Assembly: GCA_045631645.1 (NCBI GenBank)
Contig: JAZQVC010000005.1
Location: forward strand, 62,001-126,000
From: SIG459 sp045631645
Lineage (GTDB): Bacteria > Bacillota > Clostridia > Oscillospirales > Oscillospiraceae
DNA: 64,000 nucleotides
Reading direction: 5' to 3'
Shown: one piece after another, positions 50,340-58,601 of the stretch
Numbering within the stretch: the first letter of the stretch is position 1
How the letters are laid out: every line of letters begins with the position of its first letter
Position numbers and translations under genes: made by a program
The notes under the pieces: generated by a model
Database searches by the model: none
Told to the model about the DNA's origin: nothing
What the model saw: the letters and a program-made list of their open reading frames with translations, nothing else

Positions 50340-52643
50340 TCAATAAATTCCATAAATACTGTCATCATTATCAATTAATTCAACATTAATGCAAATTCCC
50401 TTCGGCACAAGAGTTCCACTGGCAATATTTTGCGCTGATATTACCATTGTATCACTGTTTGCGGGTCGAGGACTTACACACGAAATATACAATCCTCGCC
50501 CTTCCAGAACATCTTTTGCCTGAGCATAGCTCATTCCTGTTAATTCCGGCACATAGCTTTCCTCTAAGGGGATATCGTAATCAGTATACAACATTATTTT
50601 ACTTTGTGGGGCAACCATTGTCCCTGGGTTTGGCATCGTTTCAATAACAGCGCTTCCCTCTCCTATTATACTGCATCCTAATCCGCATTCAGCAAGACGC
50701 TTTTGGGCCTCATCAAGAGATAAGCCATTAAGATGAGGAACCGTTCTGTCCATCAAGGCCTTTTCTTCTTCGGTATAATCAGGTGCTATACCCATATAAG
50801 GCAGAATATCCGCGAACATCTTTCCCACCGTCGGTGCCGCCATGTTTCCTCCGGATATATATTGCCCCGTTGCATTACTTGGATTATCCAGCAAAACAAG
50901 AATACATATTTCAGGTTTATCAGCAGGGGCAAATCCTATAAAGGAAACTATGTACTCCTTAACGCCCCCTGCTTCCAAAACGGTTTTGGTGCTCGTACCC
51001 GTTTTGCCTCCTATTCTGTACCCTGCAACATAGGCATTTTTACCGGTTCCCTCTTTTGTATCACAGACGACCTGCTCCAAAATGCCGCGTATTTCGCTGC
51101 TGGTTTCCTCGCTTATAACCTGACGGACAGGCTCGCAGTTATTTTCCGAAACTATGTTTCCGGCGCTGTCAATTATTTTATCAATAAGATGCGGTTGAAC
51201 AAGGTATCCGCCGTTAACGCATGCACTCACCGCTCGAATGAGCTGTAAGGGTGTGATTGTAAATGTCTGTCCAAAGGATGCGGCCGCAAGCTGGGTAAGA
51301 TTTTCAGGATCACAGAACACTTTTTCGCTCCACCATAGCCCATTGGCTTCTCCCCCAAGTTCTATTCCGGTAGTATCAAAAAAGCCGAAGGAGTCAATAT
51401 ATTCATAGAATTTTTCTGCTCCAACACGCTGTCCCATGCGAATAAGCGCAACATTGCACGAATGCTGCAGGCATTGTGTCAGAGTCTGGTCGCCGTGTCC
51501 TGTTGTTTTCCAGCACTTTCGACCTCGCCCTGCCCCGTCGCCTATAACAGAAATACTTCCGCCGCAATAAAAATGGTCGGAGATTTTAACTGCGTTTTCC
51601 TCCAAGGCCATAGCGAGAGTTATTATCTTGAATGTTGATCCAGGTTCATAGGTATCAGAAAGCGCTTTGTTGCGCCACATTTTTTGCTGATAAGAAGATA
51701 AAAGCTCTTTTCTCTCCTCCTCAGTAGGCGCTTCATTTATAATTTGTTTTACTTCTTCCCCTACGTTCTGATAATCATTCAAGTCAAAATTTCCAAGAGA
51801 GGCCATAGCAAGAATCTCTCCGCTGTTGACGTCCATTGCAATCGCGGCTGCACCATTTTGAATATCATAGTCCTCAACCGCCTGCTTGAGATGCTTCTCA
51901 ACATAGTACTGTATGGTACTATCTATGGTCAACACCGCATCCAGCCCATCCTGCCCTGCAACATAGTCTTCAAATTTTGTATAGAGCATATCGGAACCAT
52001 AAGCGTTTTTGACTCTTACAATTCGACCTTCAACTCCGCTCAACTTTTTGTCTATACTGAGTTCTATTCCGGAAAGTCCAATATTTTCATATCCTGTATA
52101 GCCAATAACATGCGACGCAAGAGTTCCGTACGGATAATATCGCTTTGTATCCGGCTCAATTTTAATTCCGTTAAGCTTGTGGAGATTTTTAAATTCCCGA
52201 ACCTTATCTGCAGTTTCTGCATCAACTTTTCTGGCAAGAGTTTTATACCAGGATGCGCTGTCCTCTGCCAGCAAAAGTATTTTCTCACTGTCAATGCCTA
52301 AAATTTCACTTAAGCCATCCGCAATAAGAGGTATATCCTCTCCATACATATTAATCTCTGCAGGACTAAGGTAAATTGTTTCCGCATCTGCGCTTATGGC
52401 AAGGACATTCATATTTCGGTCATAAATGCTTCCTCTGTTTCCCTCAAGGGAAGTTTCCCTAAGCTGCTGCTCAATCGCGGAGAATTCAAGTTCATCATGC
52501 TTTATTATCTGAAGATAAAACAGTCTGGATATCAACACTAAAAACGCAGCGACGCCGCACACTGTCATCACAAGAAGTGTGCGGCTAAGCATTTTTCGGT
52601 CAGGTAATTTTGCGCCTTTTTCAGCGTTATTTTTGTTTGCCAT
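50340..52643 (-). CDS. spoVD: Class B penicillin-binding protein with two PASTA domains (SpoVD/FtsI type)
   Basis: The 767-residue transpeptidase has one N-terminal membrane anchor (about residues 20-42), a dimerisation domain, and the catalytic domain with Ser336 in EPGSTFK, the HSCN motif near residue 400 and KTGT near residue 545. Two PASTA modules follow (about 635-690 and 695-760), as in SpoVD. It should crosslink septal or spore-cortex peptidoglycan together with the FtsW-type polymerase. It is the only class B PBP in this cluster, so it may serve both roles (inference). Start ATG 52643. Confidence 0.92.
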   Translation of the reverse strand: MANKNNAEKGAKLPDRKMLSRTLLVMTVCGVAAFLVLISRLFYLQIIKHDELEFSAIEQQLRETSLEGNRGSIYDRNMNVLAISADAETIYLSPAEINMYGEDIPLIADGLSEILGIDSEKILLLAEDSASWYKTLARKVDAETADKVREFKNLHKLNGIKIEPDTKRYYPYGTLASHVIGYTGYENIGLSGIELSIDKKLSGVEGRIVRVKNAYGSDMLYTKFEDYVAGQDGLDAVLTIDSTIQYYVEKHLKQAVEDYDIQNGAAAIAMDVNSGEILAMASLGNFDLNDYQNVGEEVKQIINEAPTEEERKELLSSYQQKMWRNKALSDTYEPGSTFKIITLAMALEENAVKISDHFYCGGSISVIGDGAGRGRKCWKTTGHGDQTLTQCLQHSCNVALIRMGQRVGAEKFYEYIDSFGFFDTTGIELGGEANGLWWSEKVFCDPENLTQLAAASFGQTFTITPLQLIRAVSACVNGGYLVQPHLIDKIIDSAGNIVSENNCEPVRQVISEETSSEIRGILEQVVCDTKEGTGKNAYVAGYRIGGKTGTSTKTVLEAGGVKEYIVSFIGFAPADKPEICILVLLDNPSNATGQYISGGNMAAPTVGKMFADILPYMGIAPDYTEEEKALMDRTVPHLNGLSLDEAQKRLAECGLGCSIIGEGSAVIETMPNPGTMVAPQSKIMLYTDYDIPLEESYVPELTGMSYAQAKDVLEGRGLYISCVSPRPANSDTMVISAQNIASGTLVPKGICINVELIDNDDSIYGIY

Positions 52644-52702
52644 AATATTCTCCGGAATTCAGAAATTATAAATCATACATATGCAATATGATTATACTGC
52701 CT

Positions 52703-53188
52703 TTATCCCGAAAAATATTCTTTAAGTAGGGACAAAACATCCCACTCATTGTCATTCTCATCCGATTGAACATTATTCGCTTCATTCGGAAAATTTACAT
52801 ATCTTATTTGGTCTATGCCCGGTTTTTTCATCCCAAGAATCTCTATAGCATATTGCTCAGTTTCCTCAAGAGAAAATACCTCCGCATGCCGCAATTTCAG
52901 CCCTATCTGCTGATCGGTCAATTCGTTTATTCTAATCTCAAGGACGCGCATCTCCTCAGAAACAGACACAAGAGACGCGCGCAGCATCAAGCTCAGATAA
53001 ACAAGTACAACACAAAGAGCTATACCGATAAACAATGCCGGCGAAGTATTTCTTGCCGGCATTGTGTTTTGCTTCTTCTTTTTTTGCGGGAGCATTCCGT
53101 ATACCCCCGGGCATTCATTCCCGTTGGGTTGAAAATTATATGCAAGCGACCCGTGAGTCATTGGAGAATAATTCCCGCATTTAATCAT
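52703..53188 (-). CDS. ftsL: FtsL-like division protein
   Basis: The 161-residue product has a cytoplasmic tail rich in Lys (residues 36-40, KKKKQ), one membrane segment (about 51-69) and an extracytoplasmic coiled coil with heptads (VSEEMRVLEIRINELTDQQIGL). This single-pass layout and its place between rsmH and the PBP gene define FtsL, although sequence conservation in the family is low. The upstream tail of about 35 residues is longer than usual. Confidence 0.8.
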   Translation of the reverse strand: MIKCGNYSPMTHGSLAYNFQPNGNECPGVYGMLPQKKKKQNTMPARNTSPALFIGIALCVVLVYLSLMLRASLVSVSEEMRVLEIRINELTDQQIGLKLRHAEVFSLEETEQYAIEILGMKKPGIDQIRYVNFPNEANNVQSDENDNEWDVLSLLKEYFSG

Positions 53189-53202
53189 AGCTTACCTATT
53201 CC

Positions 53203-54135
53203 TTACACTCTTTCAGCAACTCTGAGCTTCGCGCTACGGGATCGAGGATTCTCATCAAGCTCTTTTGCAGAAGGCAATATGGGCTTGCGGCTTACACTCT
53301 TAAGTGTCTGAACAAAACCGCAGGTACATATGGGGAATTCTCTTGGGCAGGTGCAGCCCTTTTCCCGTGATTGGAAGGAGTTTTTTATGATTCTGTCTTC
53401 GAGACTATGGAAACTTATAACCGCAAGTCTGCCGCCTTTTCCAAGATGGTCAGCAGCGCAAGACATAAGCTCACTGATAGCCTCAAGTTCATCATTAACG
53501 GCAATTCTTATCGCCTGAAAGCTTCTTTTTGCAGGATGCTGCTTTTCCCTGAGAGCGGCAGCAGGCATTGCACTCTTGATTACATCAACAAGCTCAAGAG
53601 TCGTATCTATGCTCTTGAGTTTTCTGTTTTCAACTATTGCTGAAGCGATACGGGGTGCATAACGCTCTTCACCAAAATCATAAAGAATGCGTTTAAGTTT
53701 TTCTTCAGGCCACTTATTTACGACAAACCATGCAGAAAGACTTTCCGATTCATCCATACGCATATCGAGAGGAGCATCTGACATATAGGAAAAGCCTCTT
53801 TCAGCCTCATCAAGCTGTGGAGAAGAAACTCCCAGATCAAACAGCATGCCATCAACTTTATCAATCCCCAAATCTCTGAGGATATTATGAAGATCACGGA
53901 AATTTCCATGCACATATGTAATTTTATCGGAAAACTCCTTAAGACGCTCACCTGCACGTGCAATGGCGCGCTCATCGCGGTCAATGCTAATAAGACGTCC
54001 TGTTGTAAGGCGCTGTGCTATCTTGCCGCTATGACCGCCCATACCAAGGGTTCCGTCAACATATATTCCATCGGGCTTTATATTTAAAGCCTCAATACAC
54101 TCATCAAGAAGAACAGAATAATGCTTAAATTCCAT
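53203..54135 (-). CDS. rsmH: 16S rRNA m4C1402 methyltransferase, RsmH
   Basis: RsmH methylates N4 of C1402 in 16S rRNA. The 310-residue product begins HYSVLLDECIEAL, has the SAM site DGTLGMGGHSGKIAQRL near residues 28-44, a FDLGVSSPQLDEAERGFSY segment near 100-118 and a C-terminal RPILPSAKELDENPRSRSAKLR. The start overlaps the mraZ stop by one base, which suggests coupling. It is the second gene of the dcw operon. Confidence 0.96.
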   Translation of the reverse strand: MEFKHYSVLLDECIEALNIKPDGIYVDGTLGMGGHSGKIAQRLTTGRLISIDRDERAIARAGERLKEFSDKITYVHGNFRDLHNILRDLGIDKVDGMLFDLGVSSPQLDEAERGFSYMSDAPLDMRMDESESLSAWFVVNKWPEEKLKRILYDFGEERYAPRIASAIVENRKLKSIDTTLELVDVIKSAMPAAALREKQHPAKRSFQAIRIAVNDELEAISELMSCAADHLGKGGRLAVISFHSLEDRIIKNSFQSREKGCTCPREFPICTCGFVQTLKSVSRKPILPSAKELDENPRSRSAKLRVAERV

Positions 54136-54551
54136 TAGAACTCCAGCTCCTCCATTACCGCAGAGATATTTTCAGGGGTAGTCTCAAATGCATTAATTTC
54201 ACACCATACAGCGCTATCCCATAGTTCAGCATGGTTATTGCAACCAACAACAGTAACATTTTTGTTCAAGCCTGCATAATCACGAAGATTTTGAGGAAGA
54301 AGTATTCTTCCCTGAGCATCAAGCTCACACTTCGCTGCATATGCGAAAAGCGGACGCATTTTGCGCTGCTTTACATAGGGCATAGCATTAACCTTGTCAG
54401 AAAAATCTCTCCAGCTCTCGGCAGAATAAGCCGAAAGACATTTATCCATAGAAAGGGTCACATAAAAAACATTGCCAAGCTCTTCCCTAAGTCTTGCAGG
54501 AATGAAAAGTCTACCTTTTGAATCCAGATTGTGCTGATATTCACCTGTCAT
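54135..54551 (-). CDS. mraZ: Transcriptional regulator MraZ
   Basis: MraZ is a DNA-binding protein that represses its own dcw operon. The 138-residue product has two tandem SpoVT/AbrB-like halves (MTGEYQHNLDSKGRLFIPARLREEL and the second ELDAQGRILLPQNLRDYA), each with the conserved DxxGR motif. Three ten-base repeats at the promoter (54611-54640) fit its expected operator. Two of its helices end in the usual WD-containing region. Confidence 0.95.
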   Translation of the reverse strand: MTGEYQHNLDSKGRLFIPARLREELGNVFYVTLSMDKCLSAYSAESWRDFSDKVNAMPYVKQRKMRPLFAYAAKCELDAQGRILLPQNLRDYAGLNKNVTVVGCNNHAELWDSAVWCEINAFETTPENISAVMEELEF

Positions 54552-54610
54552 TGACTCTTCACCCCCTTAATTTTTGTAATAATTTATAAAATATTGCGTT
54601 TTTATGGGTT

Positions 54611-54640
54611 TCTAGTGCACTTTCCACCACTTCTCCCCAC
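54611..54640 (-). promoter_or_regulatory. MraZ operator: three ten-base repeats
   Basis: On the minus strand the sequence reads GTGGGGAGAA, GTGGTGGAAA, GTGCACTAGA, three consecutive ten-base units starting with GTG. Known MraZ sites are TGGG-type repeats spaced ten bases apart in the mraZ leader. The third unit keeps only TG. The first repeat begins about ten bases after the -10 box, overlapping the expected transcription start. Confidence 0.7.
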
Positions 54641-54650
54641 CGCAAAATTA

Positions 54651-54679
54651 ATTATAAGAGGTAGACATAAAAAATGCAA
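54651..54679 (-). promoter_or_regulatory. Promoter of the dcw operon
   Basis: TTGCAT (54679-54674) and perfect TATAAT (54656-54651) on the minus strand with a 17-base spacer, just upstream of the MraZ repeats, about 100 bases before mraZ. Confidence 0.65.
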
Positions 54680-54764
54680 GCATAATTTTCTTCCATTTTT
54701 TGTCATTTTTATCTCAATTTTTGCATATATTAAACCCAAAACAAACTATGTTGTTTAATGCACA

Positions 54765-54796
54765 AAGCTCCCCCACAAAACCTTGTGGAGGAGCTT
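54765..54796 (-). terminator. Stem-loop after the coiled-coil protein gene
   Basis: AAGCTCCTCCACA pairs with TGTGGGGGAGCTT (one mismatch) about 30 bases after the coiled-coil gene's stop. Only TTTG follows on the minus strand, so termination may be weak or factor-assisted. Confidence 0.5.
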
Positions 54797-54826
54797 CGTA
54801 AAAAAATATTATTTTCTTAAAAAATT

Positions 54827-55309
54827 TTAGTCAAGGGCGTTTCTCTGGGAAGAAGCGGCCGCGCTACGGAACTCATTTCTGGAGTTTCTGACCTCAGAAA
54901 GAGCAGCGGTAATGGCTTCCTCGGTGCGGCGAAGAGCATCGTCAACATAGCCATTGGCAACGCGATAAAGTTCACGGGTGCGTCCCTCTGCGTTGGCAAT
55001 AAGCTCGTTGCTGCGAAGAGTTGCTGCCTTAACGATTTCCTGTTCGTCAGTAAGTTCTCTTGCGCGTTCCTCAGCAGACTTACGGATGGACTCTGCTTCA
55101 CGCTTTGCAGAGCCAATAAACTCGTCCCTTGCAGTTACAAGACGCTTAGCCTCAGCAACCTCAACGGGCAGCTGCGCTTTAATCTCGTCAAGGATATTCA
55201 TAAACTTATCTCTTTCGATAATGCACTTATCATTTCCAAGGGGTACTCCCCAAGCTTCACTAACCATAGTATAAAGCATTTCAATCATATCGAGTATACT
55301 GTTTTCCAT
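54827..55309 (-). CDS. Coiled-coil protein of unknown function next to coaD
   Basis: I do not recognise this 160-residue protein with certainty. It has no signal peptide or membrane segment. From about residue 35 to the end it is predicted to be nearly all helical, rich in Glu, Ala, Arg and Lys with repeated heptad spacing (VEVAEAKRLVTARDEFIGSA, then AEERARELTDEQEIV and EAITAALSEVRNSR). The N-terminal 30 residues (LDMIEMLYTMVSEAWGVPLG) are conserved-looking and distinct. It somewhat resembles DivIVA-like or ATP-synthase-b-like proteins. It lies downstream of coaD in the rsmD-coaD set and may be co-transcribed. Confidence 0.6.
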   Translation of the reverse strand: MENSILDMIEMLYTMVSEAWGVPLGNDKCIIERDKFMNILDEIKAQLPVEVAEAKRLVTARDEFIGSAKREAESIRKSAEERARELTDEQEIVKAATLRSNELIANAEGRTRELYRVANGYVDDALRRTEEAITAALSEVRNSRNEFRSAAASSQRNALD

Positions 55310-55333
55310 TGCGTATGCCTCCTGATATATAAG

Positions 55334-55822
55334 TTATCTTTTGTATGATTCGCTGCGTTCAATGACGTCTTTCAAAATTTCGGCAGGAACAAGCTCTCGA
55401 AGATCTGCTCCATATTTCGCCATCTCTTTAACTACAGAGGAACTTATATAAGTATATTTCTCACTGCTGGTCAAAAAGACAGTTTCAAGCCTGGGATTAA
55501 GCTTTTTGTTAATAATTGCCATCTGGAATTCAGACTCAAAATCGCTAACCGCACGGAGACCCTTGACCAAAACGGCATTTTTATGTCTTTTGACATATTC
55601 AGCAAGAAGTATGCTGCTTGTATCAACCTCAACATTGGGAAAGCGCTTAACAACACGCTTTATAAGCTCAACTCTCTCATCAAGAGTGAACATCGGGGTT
55701 TTACTGCTGTTAACCATCACGCAGACAACAACCTTGTCAAATATCTTGCTGGCGCGACGAATAATGTTGAGATGACCCAAAGTAATGGGGTCAAAGCTGC
55801 CGGGATAGATAGCTGTACTCAT
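55334..55822 (-). CDS. coaD: Phosphopantetheine adenylyltransferase, CoaD
   Basis: CoaD joins ATP and 4'-phosphopantetheine to dephospho-CoA, the fourth step of coenzyme A synthesis. The 162-residue product opens AIYPGSFDPITLGHLNII, with the nucleotidyltransferase GSFDP and HxGH-type TLGH motif, then VKGLRAVSDFESEFQMA near residue 86 and TYISSSVVKE near 125. Four bases separate it from rsmD upstream. Confidence 0.96.
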   Translation of the reverse strand: MSTAIYPGSFDPITLGHLNIIRRASKIFDKVVVCVMVNSSKTPMFTLDERVELIKRVVKRFPNVEVDTSSILLAEYVKRHKNAVLVKGLRAVSDFESEFQMAIINKKLNPRLETVFLTSSEKYTYISSSVVKEMAKYGADLRELVPAEILKDVIERSESYKR

Positions 55823-55826
55823 TATC

Positions 55827-56363
55827 TTAGCTTTCCTTTGTATAAACGCTCAGTTTTATCTTACCGTAGGTATACTCCTTGCGCTTTTTATAGGGCGCCT
55901 CCAGTTCGGGAGTTGGAGTTTCCTTTCTTGTTTCACAGACGATTATACCACCTTCTGACAAGATGTCAATTTCTTTAATGGTCTTCAAGGCTTTTTCGGC
56001 AAGATCCGAGTCATAGGGTGGATCAATGAAAATAAGATCAAAGCTGCCGCAGCCGTGGAGATAACTGATGGCATCTGCCTGAACAACCTTGCAGTCAAGC
56101 TTGCAATATTCAACATTTTCCTTTATAAGCTTAACACTGTCTCTGGCAAGGTCAACAATTACAACATCTCCTGCTCCCCTGCTCTTTGCTTCGATGCCGA
56201 GCTGACCTGTTCCTCCAAAAAGATCCAGAACTCTGCGACCTTCAACATCAAACTGAACTATATTAAATATTGCCTCTTTAACCTGATCGCTGGTTGGGCG
56301 AACATCATATCCGACGGGAGTTTTAAGTTTTCTTCCCCTTGCAGTTCCGGTAATAACTCTCAT
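55827..56363 (-). CDS. rsmD: 16S rRNA m2G966 methyltransferase, RsmD
   Basis: RsmD methylates G966 of 16S rRNA. The 178-residue product begins MRVITGTARGRKLKTP, has RPTSDQVKEAIFNI near residue 22, the SAM motif VLDLFGGTGQLGIEA near 46-60 and the catalytic FIDPPYDSD (NPPY-type) near 112. The start at 56363 has GAGGAG upstream, and an earlier in-frame segment lies in the uvrC-rsmD junction. It belongs with coaD in a widely conserved pair. Confidence 0.94.
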   Translation of the reverse strand: MRVITGTARGRKLKTPVGYDVRPTSDQVKEAIFNIVQFDVEGRRVLDLFGGTGQLGIEAKSRGAGDVVIVDLARDSVKLIKENVEYCKLDCKVVQADAISYLHGCGSFDLIFIDPPYDSDLAEKALKTIKEIDILSEGGIIVCETRKETPTPELEAPYKKRKEYTYGKIKLSVYTKES

Positions 56364-56376
56364 GTTTTTTCTCCTC

Positions 56377-58173
56377 TTAATGGAAATATTTATAAACCGC
56401 TTCTGCAGTATTGGAAGGCACAACCTTTGCCAATTCCTGCACCTCGGCTTCTTTAATAGCTTTAATTGTTTTAAATTCTTTCAAAAGGATATTTTTACGC
56501 TTTTCACCCACACCGGGAATCTTGTCCAGTTGAGATGCAATAGTTTCACTGCGCAGCAAACGGTGGTACTCGATGGCAAAGCGATGAACCTCCTCCTGAA
56601 TTGTGCCAATAAATGCGAAGACAGACTGATTGCTCACAACTCCGATTTCTTCGCCATTGCTGTTAATAAGAGCTCTTGTACGATGATGGTCATCCTTGAC
56701 CATACCGAACACAGGTAATACAAGGCCTAAATCAGAAAGGGCTTTTTCCGCAACCGCGGCATGAGTTTCTCCGCCGTCAATGAGCAGCAAATCAGGAACA
56801 TCGGCAAATTTGTCGTCACCTTCAATGCATCGCTTAAACCTGCGAAAAACAGCCTCATACATACTTGCGTAATCATCCTGAATCTTCGTATCTTTAATGC
56901 GAAATTTCCTGTATTCACGCTTGAGAGGCCTTCCATTAACAAAAACAACCATTGCGGCAACTATACCGAATGAGCCTGTATTTGAAATATCAAAAGCTTC
57001 AATCCTATTGGGAAAGGAAGGAAGAGACAAGGTTTTTTGAAGCCACTCAAGAGTTTTATTACTTCGCTGGGATTGAGTTGTGGCTCTCATAACCTCTTCT
57101 CGGGCGTTTAAGAGGGCAGATTTAACAAGCTCTGATTTTTCACCTCTTTGGGGCACAGAAAGGCTTATGCTCTTACCCGAAATTTCGCGGAGAACTTTCT
57201 CCACATCTTCTGCATCCTCAATCTCAAAAGGAAGAAGAATGTGCTTTGGCAGGTTACATCGATTAGAATAATATTGGATCAAGAGCTTGCCCAAAACCTC
57301 GCCGTCCGTTTCAATGGGTTCCTCCATAAGTTCAAAGTCTTTACCCACCATGTTCCCTGAATTAAAATGCAAAACTGCGAAAGCTGTCTTTGCGCCTCTA
57401 TAAAAACCGATAACATCCGTATCCGCAAATGCGGTTGCGATAACCTTTTGTCTGTTACTCAGGCTTTCAACGGCCCGCAAACGATCGCGAATATCTGCGG
57501 CGGTTTCAAACCGAAGTTCCTCGGCCGCATTTTCCATCTCCCTGCGCATGTCATCAATAAGCTGTGCGCTTTTGCCCGAAAGAAACATTTCGGCCTGAGA
57601 AATTCTGGCGCGATATTCCTCCGAGCCCGGCTCTCCGCGGCAAAATCCACTGCAAAGTCCCATCTGATAATTCAAACAAGGCCGTTCTTTTCCGATATCC
57701 CGCGGGAATTTCCTGCTGCAATCAGGCAAAAGCAGCGCTTTTTTCAGGGCGGAGATAATGCCAAAGCTTGTTCCCCTGCTGCCAAAAGGTCCGAAATACT
57801 TAGCTCCATCATCATTTGTCCGGTTGGTAATACCTATTCGGGGATATTCGCTTTTCACATCAATGCGAATAAAAGGATAGCCCTTATCATCTCTCAGCAA
57901 AATATTATAATGAGGCATATGTTGTTTAATAAGGGAGTTTTCCAGTACAAGAGCCTCAAATTCGGAATTAACAACTATAACCTCAAAATCCGCAACCTTT
58001 CGCACCATTGCTTCAACTTTCGGAAGATGCTCGCCGCGAAAATAGCTTGTTACCCTGTTTTTAAGTTTCTTCGCCTTACCTACATATATTACCTTGCCGA
58101 AGGCATCCTTCATAATGTACACGCCCGGCAAAAGAGGCAGCTTATTCGCTTTTTCACGAAGTTTATCAATCAT
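56377..58173 (-). CDS. uvrC: Excinuclease ABC subunit C
   Basis: UvrC makes both incisions in nucleotide excision repair. The 598-residue product has the N-terminal GIY-YIG nuclease (LPGVYIMKDAFGKVIYVGKAKKL near residues 15-37), a UvrB-binding UVR region (about 200-235), an RNase H-like endonuclease domain with IEAFDISNTG near 388 and LLIDGGETH near 455, and C-terminal helix-hairpin-helix motifs (LDKIPGVGEKRKNILL). A Cys-rich segment (CSRKFPRDIGKERPCLNYQMGLCSGFC near 145-171) may hold an iron-sulfur cluster. It lies 13 bases before rsmD. Confidence 0.96.
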   Translation of the reverse strand: MIDKLREKANKLPLLPGVYIMKDAFGKVIYVGKAKKLKNRVTSYFRGEHLPKVEAMVRKVADFEVIVVNSEFEALVLENSLIKQHMPHYNILLRDDKGYPFIRIDVKSEYPRIGITNRTNDDGAKYFGPFGSRGTSFGIISALKKALLLPDCSRKFPRDIGKERPCLNYQMGLCSGFCRGEPGSEEYRARISQAEMFLSGKSAQLIDDMRREMENAAEELRFETAADIRDRLRAVESLSNRQKVIATAFADTDVIGFYRGAKTAFAVLHFNSGNMVGKDFELMEEPIETDGEVLGKLLIQYYSNRCNLPKHILLPFEIEDAEDVEKVLREISGKSISLSVPQRGEKSELVKSALLNAREEVMRATTQSQRSNKTLEWLQKTLSLPSFPNRIEAFDISNTGSFGIVAAMVVFVNGRPLKREYRKFRIKDTKIQDDYASMYEAVFRRFKRCIEGDDKFADVPDLLLIDGGETHAAVAEKALSDLGLVLPVFGMVKDDHHRTRALINSNGEEIGVVSNQSVFAFIGTIQEEVHRFAIEYHRLLRSETIASQLDKIPGVGEKRKNILLKEFKTIKAIKEAEVQELAKVVPSNTAEAVYKYFH

Positions 58174-58192
58174 ATAACATCACTTTAAACTT

Positions 58193-58219
58193 AAAGGGCG
58201 TGTACGCAACACGCCCCTT
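58193..58219 (-). terminator. Stem-loop after the HPr-like gene
   Basis: AAGGGGCGTGT and ACACGCCCTT form a stem with a five-base loop and one bulge, 17 bases after the HPr-like stop. TTTAAGTTT follows on the minus strand. Confidence 0.5.
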
Positions 58220-58235
58220 AATAATATGCTTAATA

Positions 58236-58499
58236 TTATTCCTCGAACTTAACGGAAACAAACTCAGCAAGTGTTTCTACAGCCTTAGCTTCGTCAACGC
58301 CATCAGCAATAATGTTGATGGTATCATCGGCAGAGATGCAAAGGGTGAGAACACCAAGGAGGCTCTTTGCGTTAACCTTGCGATCATTCTTTTCAACCCA
58401 GATGCTGCACTTAAACTCATTGGCCTTCTGGATGAAGAAGGTTGCAGGCTTTGCATAAAGTCCGAAATTATTATTGATAGAAACAGTTTTAATAACCAT
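58236..58499 (-). CDS. HPr/Crh-like phosphocarrier-family protein with Tyr at position 15
   Basis: The 87-residue product has the HPr fold pattern, but the active-site loop reads GLYAKPA with Tyr15 where HPr has the PTS-phosphorylated His15 (GLHARPA). Ser46 in NAKSLLGVL, the site of HPr kinase in Gram-positive HPr and Crh, is kept. This resembles Bacillus Crh, which has Gln15 and works with CcpA in catabolite control, not in sugar transport. Tyr here should also block PTS phosphotransfer. GAGGAG precedes the ATG. A likely promoter lies between it and mutS2. Confidence 0.85.
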   Translation of the reverse strand: MVIKTVSINNNFGLYAKPATFFIQKANEFKCSIWVEKNDRKVNAKSLLGVLTLCISADDTINIIADGVDEAKAVETLAEFVSVKFEE

Positions 58500-58535
58500 A
58501 TCTCAACTACTCCTCAACAGAAAATGTACAAGTTA

Positions 58536-58564
58536 ATATTAGCAAATAATCATTTTCGCGTCAA
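58536..58564 (-). promoter_or_regulatory. Possible promoter of the HPr-like gene
   Basis: TTGACG (58564-58559) and TAATAT (58541-58536) on the minus strand, 17-base spacer, within the 95-base gap after mutS2. A twelve-base inverted repeat overlaps the spacer. Confidence 0.45.
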
Positions 58565-58601
58565 CATTATTCTACTGCATTTACAAAATAATGATTATTT
58601 G
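58543..58601. repeat. Twelve-base inverted repeat at the HPr-like promoter
   Basis: CAAATAATCATT (58543-58554) and AATGATTATTTG (58590-58601) are exact inverted copies separated by 35 bases. The left arm lies between the -35 and -10 boxes, the right arm overlaps the mutS2 stop codon. Confidence 0.6.
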
